Shown one piece after another: positions 1 through 12,826 of a stretch of 64,000 nucleotides of DNA. The notes under the pieces were generated by a model. That model was not told the origin of the DNA and searched no databases. It saw only the letters and a program-made list of their open reading frames with translations. The position numbers and the translations under genes are program-made. The DNA comes from Callaeas wilsoni (taxonomy: Eukaryota > Chordata > Aves > Passeriformes > Callaeidae), in NCBI GenBank assembly GCA_013398955.1, contig VWPU01009476.1, positions 62,001-126,000 on the forward strand. Reading direction: 5' to 3'. How positions within the stretch are numbered: the first letter of the stretch is position 1; every line of letters begins with the position of its first letter.

Positions 1-229
1 TATATATGCATAGAAAATAAATATAAAATAAATATAAATGGAAAAAACATTCATACCATTAGAAGCATTCAGAACAACATTCTGATGCAACTCCCAGTTC
101 AAACACGTGAGTGGTGGTGAGTAGAGGTGAAGTTTCCCCTTTCTGCTCCGTCATAATCTTATTTCCCCTACACAAAGGGCTCACACTGTAGTAGTCTGAA
201 TGTACCATGTAGTAGTATGAGCTCCCCAG

Positions 230-243
230 CTGCCACCTTCTGG
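230..243 (-). promoter_or_regulatory. CTCF-type binding motif
   Basis: Read on the minus strand the sequence is CCAGAAGGTGGCAG, which fits every position of the vertebrate CTCF core CCASNAGRKGGCRS. CTCF binds this core through its central zinc fingers and anchors chromatin loops and insulators. The match is direct; occupancy is inference. It could be a chance hit, since a 14-mer this degenerate occurs every few tens of kilobases. Confidence 0.35.
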
Positions 244-1715
244 AAGAACACGTGCAACAAACTGCTTTAAAATTGGTTTCTACTTATTCATGCATTTGGC
301 ACTTTAAAGCCGTGAGATATAATTTAATACAAAAATATAAAATCAATACTGATTTAGTTCCAACTATAAAGCAAGTTGAGCACAGATCAATTTTCATAAC
401 ATGCTTATAATCATTTAAACAGCAACTGATGCCTGATAAAAAAATCAGAGAAGCATTTTGCTGGTTGCTGACTTATGGAAATAGATGAATTCTGCGAGAT
501 AAGGACTCTGCATTCAGTAAAACAGAGCCTTCACTCTAAAATCTTCTTCCTCTCCAGCACGGCTCTGTTATGGTCACCGTACAAGAAGCACTGGATCAGG
601 ACTTTACAAAGAACTATTATTGTACTCCCGCATGCCATGCAGGATTAGCAATTTTCAGTCCCAGAAGCTTCCATAGAGCTGTGGACCTGAAGTTACATAG
701 TCCCAAAAAGGCTGGATTAGGTGAGCCATACAAACTTTACTTTTTAGGGCTGGCAGTGCTATGGCAGTGACAATATGGGTCGGCCTCTGCAAGCACTGCC
801 AAGACTCGGTGGCTCCAGGCCTTGCACTGTTGAATATGGATCGATTAAATGGAGATAACTGGGCTGCTTTGTGGGCAAAGGGATCCATTTTCATGGGGTT
901 CTCGGTTCTTGTAAGAGAAATAATCTGAGGACTAACAGAAATGCATTCCATTACACTTGAGAAAGCCTTGTGAGATGTTGAGTCAGCTCCAGTGTGGACC
1001 AGCTCATTCTCAAACACATCCCCAGCCTCTAACTTGCTGTATCTGCTGCTCTGACAACAGAGTCCTGGGCTTCTGTGACACCCCTGCGCCCTTTTGGGAT
1101 GGAGCCGCCCTCCAGCTGACTTGGGACATGGAACCAGAATCGAATCCACAAGGGAATATCTGAAGGAAGTTGCCCATAGGTAGCTCACCTCTTGCTGCAA
1201 AAGGGGGACGGTTGCACCTCTGAGCTAAGTGGCTTAGACCTAAAATTCACCCTGAAGGTGGATGTGATTGATGCCTGGGCAGCCAGAGCCTTGTGAGGAA
1301 AGGGACCACCTGTTCACCAAGATGAGCAGAGACAGCAAAAGGTCCCAGTTCTTCAAGACTGATTTCTATGACAGCACAAAATACTAACCCCTAATGCAGT
1401 AACGACTCATCACGTAGTGAAAACTCAGCAAAGGTGACACTAAGGTTTTTTGGAAAAGGTGACACTGAGGGCCTCACTGGGTTAACCCAGCCCTGAAACA
1501 CAGCTCTGCATACATGGGCAAGTCTCTATAGGCTCAGTGTCCCTGCAGCAAGCAGGTCTCCTCTTCCCAAGCATCTCTCCTTCTCTACCCCTGCAGTGTA
1601 GGCCTCTTCTCACAGCCCCGACCCCTGCTTTACCTGCAGCCCCTGGCACCTGCTAGCTGGAGTCCTGATTTCTGCCAGTGGAAAGGGAAACAGTCTTTTT
1701 GGAGAGATTAGAGCC

Positions 1716-1743
1716 AAGATGAAGACCTTCAGGTCTTCATCTT
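1716..1743. repeat. Near-perfect palindrome, 13-bp arms with 2-nt spacer
   Basis: The left arm (1716-1728, AAGATGAAGACCT) is exactly complementary to the right arm (1731-1743), separated by TC. On the plus strand the right arm runs into a T6 tract at 1742-1747. In RNA this would fold into a very tight hairpin; in DNA it can extrude as a cruciform. No mobile-element ends or coding frame explain it. Confidence 0.6.
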
Positions 1744-4181
1744 TTTTAGTAAAGCATACAACACAACACAGCCTGCAAACATCCCAACCAGCTAATTATA
1801 CCTTTTCCAGAGTGACACAAATTTCAGATCCTTTCTTCAGGAGTGTTTCATTTTGAGCTAATATAATAAAGGATTAGTTGCCAGAGGAGTTGCTATTCAG
1901 TTTTGGCTAAACTTGGATAAGTGACAGCTAACTGAAGTCTACAGCTGCCTCAGATATGATATACAATTAATCAGACATCCTGATAAAGAGTCTTCCATTT
2001 CAGACCAAACTGACAAGCTCAGATCAGGGAAAGGCTGATTCTGCATAAGCAAAGTCTTTGCTGGAAACCAGCATTCCTCCATGTAAGCTGTGTGGAATGG
2101 AGCAGCCTATTATCCTCTTCTCCCACTGTTTCCCGAAGCTTTAAGTGTGACTCCCTATACTTTAATTAAAAAATTGGCAAAGATCCCAATACCCTCAAAT
2201 CCATGATATTCATCTTTCCCTAGTAAACTATGTTCTGATTTACTCTGAGGACAGAAACATGATCAAGAGTAGCAATCATTTCCCTATTGCATTTTTTTAT
2301 TTTGATCTTATTTCAGATTAAAACCAGGAACACCTTTTTAAACCAAGAAATTCAATAAAGAGATGTCACTGCTGCAGCGATAACTAGTGACATAGATATT
2401 TCTTTACAAAGAATTGTATTTATAAACCAAAATTATTATCTCAGTAATGCATAACTGTCCTAAAGAGGCAGTTCAGCAAATTATTTTGTTAGTGCTGACA
2501 ATTTACAAGATCCTCATATTAACACATGAAATTGTGTGGGATTGTGTGAAAGCATTTTTAGGATCTATTCTGCTTATCTGCATAAGAAAACTCACTTTTA
2601 TACATTTCGTATCATCTAAAAGATGTCAAAGTCCCTCACAACTTAAACTAATATTTCAGCTGGAGAGACAAAGACTAATTCCTCACTGAAAGTCAGCATC
2701 GGTTTAACCACACGCAACACTAAATAGCAAATCATCTTGTACTCTCATACCTGCTTCTACAAAACATAATAAATCACTAATGAATGGAAAAAGATGAGTT
2801 TGTTAGAGTGCAAGGGAAACAGTTAAGATAGTCTGTTGAAAATATGAAATAAATTGAGACATCAACGGCAGCAAAAATAAAATACTTCAGTCACTGATGA
2901 CTTACCAGAATTTACATCCCCTTCTAAGAGACATATTTTTCCAGCTTTGATGGAAAACAGATGAAACTTCAACCTTTAGTGGTATTTATTCTCCCGCTGA
3001 TACTGGGATATCCCAATATAAGCCTGTAACAAGTCGCACTTGGAAGAAGGGTGGCAGCCTTACAGACCTTTCCAAAGTGAAGACACCTGGGGGCAGAGGG
3101 TGAATTGAAGCAAAACCTGGGCTGGCAGAGGGATAGGAGTTACTTTGCTCTTTCAAAGATCAAAATGGGGATTGACCTTTCCTGGGTTTACAAACAAAGG
3201 ACAATCCAGGACCTAGATTTGTATCTGAGACCTTGTTCCTCGTGGTCTGCAGGATACATGTGCCCAGACCCAGAGTTCTCACTTCAAGTCTTGCTTGTTC
3301 CATCCTTTTGGAAAAATTTCTGAACTACATAATTCTTTTCTTAAATTTGAACAGACCTGCAGTCTTTGTTGAGAGTGCATTTAGAATGCGGGGTTTTTTT
3401 GAATAGAAGCACAAGTTTCCCAGAGGGTGACTATTTGCTACAGCAAGCTAGATAATTCTTGGTAACACTTGCATATTTTAAACATTTTCATCCTGAAACA
3501 GTTATTTAGAAATACATTTTGTTCTTTATCGACTTGGCTCTTTTCAATTACATTCAACAATATTAAAATCAGGTTTTTTTCAATGTTTCTTGCCCTTTTG
3601 CAAAATTAAAATTTTGGAAAAGAAAGAAAAAGCAAACTCTTAAAACTTTGTTTTAAATGTATTAAATCCATACCAATCACATGGAGGGCATTTGATTAAT
3701 GCCATAATCATTCTCAGAATGTCTGTGTTTCACTTAAAGTGCGCCACACAGAATTTAAACATTTAAATGCAGAACAAATATTGTCATAGAATTTCATTTC
3801 CTAAGCATCAGTGTGACATTTTTCACCTCTAAATAATACAAATGAATCCAGGAACAATCTGCTTATAAATAAGCATGAACCTCTGGAAGCCCTGAATGAT
3901 GAGCTACCACTACAGGCAGTGGATGTGTTTTCATTCACAACACTAGGGGCCTGACCCAGACCCTTGATGAGTATTGTAATTCCCTGTGTACACAAAACAA
4001 AACAGAAGAAGAGTTAGTGACTGGAATCAAGTTCTGTGTCATAGGTTGTCTTAGGAAATGGCATTTTTCAGTTCCTTCTCTTTTTGGGTGTTCAAGCTGT
4101 ACCTCTTTCCTTGTTCCTTTTATCTCCCTCTTGAATTGTGTTTCAGAATCAGAAATGTTTTGCTCAGTCTGTTTGAAAAAG

Positions 4182-4219
4182 AGTTGTCTCTCACAGCTAC
4201 AGTTGTCTCCCACAGCTAC
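4182..4219. repeat. 19-bp tandem duplication
   Basis: Two adjacent 19-bp copies (4182-4200 and 4201-4219) of AGTTGTCTCYCACAGCTAC differ at one position only. This looks like a recent local slippage or duplication and does not resemble a known element. Confidence 0.7.
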
Positions 4220-7200
4220 AAAGCCACATTTGACCTTCACACTGCATTTCAGTACAGCACTGCTTTATTTTTCACACATAATCTGATTTCATTATACAGG
4301 TCAGAATTACTCATAATGAAAAGTTGAACTAATAACAAGGGGCACAATTGATGCCTCTTGTCTCCTCATTAAAGCACAAGACTTAAGTTTATGATAAATG
4401 GAACCATACCCAAATATACATGCATAGGTATCACCAGATATTTAAGCTTTTTCCCTTTTTTTTCTTCTTTCTTTTTGTATTCTTATTTTCTGAATAGAAA
4501 GTAATCAAGTTGGTTTATTTAGTTTTATTTAGATTGGAAAGACTTTCATTTATCTGTTTGGGTAAGATGTTCTGCTCACAATACAATAGCCGCAGCACAT
4601 TTTTTAATGCACAGCTCTGCATGAAAACAGAACACAAATCCCCAGCTCTCCACCCACTGTGCAGTGGAATCTGTGGGTGACAAAGTGCAGTCAGAAAAGC
4701 ACATTTGCAGCCTGTAACAAAACAAATGTTATGATGGAGAAGAGAGGAAAAAGGAAGCAATTTTTAGAAAGGGTTTAAACCATCATTTACCCTAGCGGGA
4801 GGATGTGACTGACTTGCCACTTTAAGGCTTTATTGATTAATAAGATTTGAGGATACAGCATAGTAAGAAAAGTTTCCTTCCTTTTTTAAAATAAAAATAA
4901 CTTCAAAAGATGGTACACGGCTATTCAAAGTTGCTCATATTTACTTTGGGATTGAAATGAAGCCTTTGAGCATCAGGAATCCATTCCAGAGGGAATGAAT
5001 GATGTATTTTGATTTTTAGACTTGCTATTGTACTTTTAACACATCTTTTGGCAACAATTCAAGTTCTTATTAGTTTAAGTTGGAATGGCTTGCTTATCTG
5101 TGGTTGAACAGACCAAAGCAGAGGAGCCAGTGTTCCTATATGCTACTGTGGAAAATGGGATGCTTACTGTTTTGAAAATACTAAACAAGTCTCCAGACCT
5201 GCAGCTGACTCCAAGCCTGGAGCCAGCATACATTGCAAAGTCAGTCCCATGATCAGAGGTTACGTATTATTTTAAAGGTATAGTTTTTTATTAACCTGAA
5301 AAGAAAAAATAATTGTAAATGTGTGTAAATTGTAAATTATTTTCACATGAAACCCCTGATCTTTTTTGGATCCAGTCAGTGTACATCTTTGTCTGAGAGA
5401 AGGCTTGACTGGAAAATCTAAGACCTCAGTCTCCAACAAATAACTCTAGAAGAAAAAAAAAAAAGGTATAGAAGAAAAATGTGTAGTTTAATTCTATACC
5501 AGTTTGAAGAAACAAGTGTTTTCACAAATGGATTTAGGACAAGCAAATTCTAATGTGACTGCCATTGCCCAGGCTCAACTAGAGACTTGCCCTGATGGAA
5601 AGCTGAAGCCAGAGAAATCTAAGACCAAAAGAGTTTTCATTTCTTCCAGCTATTTTCTGTCTCACTTATTATTTCTTTTATGTCATGTACTAAAAAGGAC
5701 TCCCTTTTTTCCCCCCACAACACTTTCATTAAAAGAGAAATAAAAAACCCAAACTCAACAACAGTAATTCAAAGCTCAGACAAAAAATAAAGGATACCAG
5801 ATATCAAGAATGAAAGAATTTTTTGCTTCTCCCTCTTAAAATGTACTGGTTAAGAGTTCAAAGCCATTTCTTTTCCTCATAGGCTAAACTGGAATAAAAT
5901 GCCATGCCCAAGATTTGAAGTACAATTTTGAAAGTACAGTAGAATTCTAATTGGCAACAGCAGGAGAAACTGCATACCTAAGAAAAATATCATTTTTCTT
6001 CAGAGTCGCTAGCCTTTGCAATTTTCATTCTCTAAAGAATGTGGATCCGAATTTAAACCACAATAACTAAGCTGCATTTTTCACCCATTTAACTGAAAGA
6101 CACTGACCCAGACTCACTGTTTTCACCAAGGGTGCAGCCACACGCAGCTGCATCCTTGTCACGCGGTCACAAGCAGGCCAGTAACAGAGCTGGGAAGGGA
6201 AGGAAATCCTGTGCCCCAAACTGGAGCACTGCACTCATTAGGCAGGACAGCATCCCCATTTGCAAGCAGACCCTTGTGATGCTTCCAGTGTTGCATAAGA
6301 AATGGAGGGCAAACAAAATAGCTAAAAAATTTGAAGACTCTCCCTGCACTGAAATGAAAACGGAAGAAGTAACAAAAAACTGTCAAAGACTAACTAGTGA
6401 TGTGCAGAATTTTCTTTGAATTAAACTGAGATGACATAAACCCGTCATGATAGCTGTCTCTCTGCTATATCATTTCACTTACAAAACCTGATCACTCCAT
6501 ACAGAAGTTGATATTTTCTCTCTGACATTTAAAACAGTCTTTTCCCAGCCTCTTATTAAGGGTCTACACTCTTTTTAAAATCATAATACTTACAAGTGCC
6601 ACAAGAAAGGGGCACATTCTAAATGTAGGAATCTTTTAAATGCAGATCTGTGGTACCAAGGCTGTTTGCTGCACTGTGGACTTTACAAGGGCCATTATTT
6701 GTAAAAGCCCCCTATGGCCAGCATTCAAATTTCAGCTATCGATCAGTATAGAGTCCTTGGGGAAACATAATAAACAGCAGAGTTAAATAGAGGTTTTTAA
6801 GAGCCTGGGATTTGGGTTATGCCCTAATTATGAAGTTTGAATTTGTTTCTGTGTCTGGCTGTGAAAACAAAGCCCCATGCAGGCTATACTATTACGATCC
6901 CCACCAGCAGCAGAACGAGCAATCTGAACATTTGCTGTGACTCTGTGAGTGTTGCATCACTTCATAAAGATGCCTGTCATTTCTCAAAAGATACATGAGC
7001 ATCCTACAAGAAACCTCCACTGCTCTAATTCAGATTTTTTTCTCCTCTGGAATGTACTAGAGCCTTATGTGTTCCTGTATACAGACAGGCTTTGGGTGAC
7101 AACATACATTCAAGAGTGGTTACTGTTTGCATTCCCAACTTGAGGAGTCAGTGATTCAAAACCATTTATAGGTTCAAAAAAGAACTATATGCACTGTAAA

Positions 7201-10036
7201 TGCTGGTGAGCAGCCCAGTACGAAGGACTGCTCTTAAAGATTTTCATAACCTCTCTCATTTGTGGGTTTTGTTTTACTCCTTTGGATATTTTGGCTGTTG
7301 TGCTATTAGCTTTCTGTTAATACATTAAGTAAATGGCTGTTGTGCATTAAAGCAACCAAATTGGGCTATTTGAATGCTAAAATGACCAGCAGTTTCTGTT
7401 TATTTCATAGCTGATTAGAAATCTGCCTTTTGCACCGAAGCAGTATTTACAGGGTATTCATGTAGCAGACACACAGTGTAATCTTCTTTCTCTGCAGTTG
7501 ACAGCACACAGAGATGTTCAACGTAAAACTCAATGATGTACAAAGAATTTGACTGCTATGAGATAACTGGTCCTTTTCTTAACCCTCTCCTGATGGATTG
7601 TGGGAGGCAGACGAAATAGGGATCTGCTACCAGGCTGATAAGTCATTTCTGTTCTCTAAAATAGGAAAGCAGGGCCATATTAAAGGTGAAACCATTTATA
7701 AATATAGTCTTGTGGAGAAGGAGATGGACAAAAGGTTGTATGTGATGTTTGAGTACCTATTAAAAGAAGCAGGAACACAAAAACTGAGCAGAACAAAATA
7801 TGCCTGTTTGCATATGCCTATTAATTCTGAGACAAACTTTTGAAGAATACTAGCCAATATATTCCAGCCTGAGTAACAGAACCGGGCTAAGTTCACAGCA
7901 AAGCACTTAAATAAATCACTTGATTTTCAGAGGATATTTGAAACTCAAATGCAAAATGTAATTGCCTACCTTTAGGCGTAAAATAATAAAACTGCTGACA
8001 AAATTACTAACTCTCAGCAGCCATGAGTTCAAGGAAGCTAAAAGATTAAAACCAAACATTCATACACAGGTAATAATTATTTTTTCTTTCCCCACCCCCT
8101 TCCCCCCCATGTTTCTATATGATGTCATACATGATCCAACTTTTACAAATGTGTAATATCGTCTTAGGCACAGCCATACCTGGCACTTAGTGAATCTTTT
8201 GGAAAAGTTCACTGTAACTGGCTCCTGCCTCTGACCTTAATCCTTCTTTTAGTGGAGGTTGCTACAAGACCATAAATCTTCTCCTTTAGATAAATTTGCA
8301 GCACCGGCATGTGTTCATCTCTCTAGGATTTAAGAGTGTTAATGTGATGGTATCTTCCCAGAAGGCTTTATATCTGTATTTACACTCATGTATATGCACT
8401 CACAAGCACATGTATATGGGAAAGCTCTAATATATTTTACAGCATTTTACCTTGCTTAAAAACACTTAATCCTCTGAAAAAGCCCTTGCAATGTTTATTT
8501 TCAACACAACAAACCAACGATGTAATAGGAAGTTGATTGTGGGCGCTCTGTTTGGAGACTCGCCTCTAGCAATTATTGCCAACTTTTCATTAATACGTTT
8601 TCTACAATTTTACAGAGAAATGGAGATACTGAAAGTGCCATAGCAACAGTAGAAACTAAAGCAGGCCTTGTTTCTAAGTAAAAATGCAATAAAATTATTT
8701 AACAATGTTTCTATAAAAATACTTTAAAAAATACTTATTTGGGTATGTATTGTGATTCTGCATTTCTCTTATCTTCAGTTAAACAGTTAATCTATCACAT
8801 ATTTTATTTAGTCAATTCTAAGATATCTTGGCTCCCTGTTTCCTTACTGCTCTGTCCAGGATGGTAGCATTGAGAGAGAGACCTTGAAAATCTTCTTTTT
8901 CAATGTAAATCTTATTAAAGAAATGCAGAAAAATTTCTCTGTCTTGAATTTTTATAGAAGCCTGTTCTGACAAAACCTTTATATTTTAGATCTAACACTT
9001 TATCTTAGGTGCTCTGATTAAAAAGGACAAACTTCCTCTACACATTTTCTTCTCCACAGGAGCCAGGGTTTGTTTTGGTTTCAAACTTCACTTGAAGCAT
9101 CAGACATCAAACCTTTGCCCTAGAAATTACAGGCTGCACAGACAATTTCTGAAGGACGTGCAGGGATTTTATTTGCATGTTTTCTAGTACTTTGCCTTTA
9201 CTACAACTGAAATAACCAATGTGCAGAGAATGTGCAAGCCTAAATAAAGGGAGCTGGAGTGATTAAGATTGAGATGATATTTATTGGCTATTTAAAGTCA
9301 TTCAGTTTTTTAATTAAAATAAATCTGGTGACAGCCACCCCAAATTTCCCTTTTAAATGCTTTAGGCAGTCCCTTTAAATTCTGATTTCTGAATTCTTGA
9401 CATCACCTACATCTGTAAGATAACTTGAATGAGAGTAGGAAGAGACCAAATTGTTTCTGTGAGTTGGATAACAGGGTAAAAAAATCCATAAAACTCTTCC
9501 CTCTGCCTTCCATCAGGAAGGATTGCCCTCGTGGACTGACGTTTCTGTTGGAGAGACAAAAAGGCTGTTTTGGTTGTTACTTGGTGCCCAAAAGCCAGGT
9601 AGGCTCTCAGAAGCAGCAGGTTTGGGAGCCAGTTGTGCCTTCTGTTGCCCACACTGACTGACATGCTACACATGCAGAAGAAATGTTTCAAATATTAAGA
9701 TTACAGTGACAAGTGCTCAAAAATTAGGAAACACCAAAATCCATCTAGCTCATAAATATGTATTTTGCTTCTGTCATTAATTACATGATCACAGACCCCC
9801 TTTTCACAAAGTCCTCAGCTGGTGCTCTCTGAGTGAGCAACTGCTGAATATTTTATCTTCACTATGTAGTTTTTGCGCTAAGCCTTGGGGATAAAGAGAG
9901 AGAAGGTAACCTGCCTTGCCCATGAAGTCAATACTTGAGGAAATGACTGCTGTGAAGTAACTGAGCATGCTTTTGCTTTGCTCAGTTGTGGCAACTCTTC
10001 TGTAACCTACCCAATTAATTGCATTCTTGGAAAGTC

Positions 10037-11007
10037 TCAGCTGGTCCCAAAAGGGGTCTCCTGGGACTGATACGGGGCCCCACGCTGTTTGACATCTTCC
10101 AAAGTAAACTGGCTGATGGGACTGAAAGCACCAGTTTTGCTGGTGACACAAACCCAGGTGGTGAGATGAACATGGCAGAAGGGTGACTCACCTTACAGAC
10201 AGCCCTGGGCAGGGCTGGGAGAGTGGGTGAGGGAGAGCAACATGAAGTTTAACAAAGACAAGTGCCAAGTCTTGCAGTTTGGCTGACCTAACCGACGAGC
10301 ACGGCACACACCAGCTGCTGGGGAGCCGCCTTGCTGAAGGGGACTGGAGATCCTGGGGGATCACACCCCGACCGGGAGTCAGCAGGGCACCTCTGCAGCA
10401 ACAAAGGCAAAGCAGATCCTGAGCTGCATCCACAGGGCAGTACCAACAGAGACAGAGCTGTGATCATCCCACTCTTCTCAGTGCTTGACAGGCTGCATCT
10501 GAAGCACAGCCCAGTTCTGGTCCCCACAACTCAAGAAAGACACAGATGGACTGGAGACAGCCCAATGCAGGGCCACAAAGGTGATCAAAGGGCTGGAGAA
10601 CCTGCGCTGTGTGGAAAGATTTAAGGAGATAGTTCTTTTGTCCCTGCAGAAGAGAAGGCTCAGGGAGCACCTTGTCACAGTACTCCAGTACTTAGGGGGC
10701 AGACAGAAAGAGCATGGAGTCTTCCTCTTCACAAGGGGCCACATGGAGATGACAAATGGCAATGGGTACAAGTTGCAGGCGGAAAGGTTTCATGTCAATG
10801 TAAGAAAGAAAGTGTTTACAGTAAGAACAATCATTAACTGGAACAGCCTCCCCAGGGATATGGTGGCGTCTCCATCGCCAGAGGTTTTCAATGTGTGGTT
10901 GGACAGGGGGCCAGATAATCTCATCTAGGTTCCCTTTCCCAGGGAAGGATAGACCAGATGATCTTTCGAGGTACCTCCCAGTCTGGGCTGCTCTATGATT
11001 CTATGAT
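10037..11007 (+). mobile_element. CR1 LINE retrotransposon, 5'-truncated, sense
   Basis: This is the 3' part of a CR1 non-LTR retrotransposon, the dominant LINE of birds. CR1 copies insert by target-primed reverse transcription and are usually truncated at the 5' end, as here. Visible landmarks in order are a decayed polymerase segment corresponding to the 'GPxLFxIF…FADDT' part of the reverse transcriptase (about 10065-10160), a conserved stretch NMKFNKDKCQVLQFG (10239-10283) followed by a stop, the C-terminal ORF2 region (to 10928), then a short 3' UTR ending in CTATGATTCTATGATC, the CR1 3' terminus. Frameshifts and stops show the copy is dead. The 5' boundary is approximate. Confidence 0.93.
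10581..10928 (+). pseudogene. CR1 ORF2 C-terminal remnant
   Basis: This 115-codon open stretch is the C-terminal part of the CR1 endonuclease/reverse-transcriptase polyprotein, downstream of the polymerase core. Family-typical blocks seen in order are IKGLENL, LSLQKRRLREHL, YLGGRQKEHG, GNGYKLQAERFHVNVRKKVFTV and NSLPRDMVASPSPEVF. It stays open only by chance preservation. In the same frame there is a stop at 10284-10286, and the middle part (10440-10580) reads in another frame. The ATG at 10581 is internal and not a real start. No function is expected. Confidence 0.85.
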
Positions 11008-12774
11008 CACCCAAATACATTCAGTAATGATTGATGAAATTTAGCCTGAAAGAAGGGAAGAATTTAGGTTAAAGAAATTAAGGATTATTTGTTTATAGAA
11101 AAACTGTAGATTATATCATTTGGGGAGTTTTAGGCAACTGCAATGGTAGACAGTGCTGCCATTTCTCCCTACGCATTAAATATCTTGAATATTTTGGTTT
11201 TATTTATTCCCTAGAATTAAATCCAAGTGATACAAGAAAGACAGAGGTCTATATAGAGGCAGGTAAATTAAATTAATTTGGGGGAAAAGAGTAATTAATT
11301 AATCTCTTTTAATCTGAAATGCTAAGACTTTTCAAATGAAAACATATTGCTCTTCAATGTTCAATGAAGACAGAAAGGAGTTTCCATGGGGAGAGATAAT
11401 TGTATAAAAGTAATTCAAAAGCAAAAGATAAAATTAAAACAGCTTCAAACTAGTAAATACAGATTGCCAGTTTTTGAAGACTTAGAGCTGTCTTTATGAA
11501 TACAAAAGAGTTATCTATATATAATTGAGATTATTACTGCTGAACTAAGCATAAAATAGTGATTACGACAATGCCTCACTGGCCTCGTTAGTTGGGGAGA
11601 AATACTACTCCCATTAAAGTTGCTAGAAAGTTACAGGTTTCACTTCAGCATTACTGAATTGCTAAAGAAAATTTAGGAGTACGGTGACTCACAGCCTTGA
11701 TTTGCAGTGAAGATGCCATTAGTGAGAGAGAAGATAGAGCCCTAAATTGCTGTAACTCTTTTCAGTACTTGATTCTTCACTACATGACACACAAAACAGC
11801 AGAACTGAGCTGGAAACAGTCTTTTGCCTGGTGAAAAATTAAGGGGTTTCAAAAACCGAATTGTATTCATTAACTCAAACACAATAATCTGCATTTGCCC
11901 TACAGCAAATTTTAATAAATTATTTCAATCACAGTAAACACTTCATTTAAATAAGGTACAGTGATTCATTGCTGTTTTGGCAATTTTAAAGTTCTAAATT
12001 AAACTTATTTTAAAATTTCAGAAAAAAATATTCATGCAGTTATGAAAACATACCCATGTGCATCTCAAAATTCCAAAGCTTATTTTTTAAAAAAAGCTTG
12101 AATTCAAATAATTCTTTGAAATTGTCTTCCATTAGAAAACTTATAAAACCATTCTTTAAAACAATTTAAAAGGAAAATGTTTGAGTAGTCCCACGAAGTA
12201 TACCACATGTGGTACATAAACCTAAGTATTAATTCTAGATTTTTTTACTAGGCTTGGAAAGTAAAATTCTGACTGTTTTATAACTGCATTTATTTTAATT
12301 TTTATTATCATTTGGCTTGGGTAAAACATTCAGAAGTGCCTGGCTGGGACCTCAGGTCACTCCCCAACACACCAAGCTGCCGTGCACTTGTCCTACAGTA
12401 AATATCCACATCCATGTCCTGCTTTCCTGGCAAACTGGACGTCATGTGAAGAACACCTGACTGTGCATCACCCCTACAAGAATCTTAGTTACCAGCAGAA
12501 GCACTCCTTGCAATAAGATCTGGTGGTTTCCTAATCTGCCATGAGCTTTCCCAGTGCTCAGTTCTCAGCTTCCCAGTGATCGATTCTCAGGACTCGTGGT
12601 AAAATTAAACTGAACAGATCTTAAAGAATAACTTCTGTTGCTCGCATCATTGAAGTGGTAAGATCTTCATTCTGCATGCAGCTCTGTTATAGTCCAACTG
12701 AAGCACAAGGAAATATATCCAGTTTGGGAAAACTATTGAAATGAAGAGAAATCATTCGCCCAGCATGAATAAAC

Positions 12775-12826
12775 GTTAGCAGATTTTGGCTAACCTGAGT
12801 TTTCGTTAATAAGGGTTAGCAGATTT
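12775..12826. repeat. Two-copy repeat of GTTAGCAGATTT, 40-bp period
   Basis: The 12-mer GTTAGCAGATTT occurs at 12775-12786 and again at 12815-12826. The first copy is also followed by its inverted partner GCTAAC (12789-12794), giving a small 6-bp hairpin. It is probably a local duplication, with no recognised family. Confidence 0.5.

Larger units (their letters stand above)
1..10036. other. Unique AT-rich non-coding sequence, no gene seen
   Basis: No ORF here has recognisable homology. The longest, 181 codons on the minus strand at 655-1200, lies in a locally GC-richer patch and is about as long as chance allows in a window this size. Small structures noted separately are a CTCF-type site (230-243), a 25-bp-period partial duplication of the motif AAAGGTGACACT (1430-1470), a hairpin (1716-1743), a 19-bp tandem duplication (4182-4219), an oligo-A run (5452-5464) and an open minus-strand stretch behind a good splice acceptor (5272-5445). 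Otherwise I see only intron-like or intergenic DNA. Confidence 0.6.

Noticed and set aside
655..1200. 181-codon minus-strand ORF, the longest in the window
   Set aside because: At the local, near-50% GC content about one such ORF is expected by chance in 64 kb over six frames. The peptide has no recognisable domain and no promoter, splice or Kozak support.
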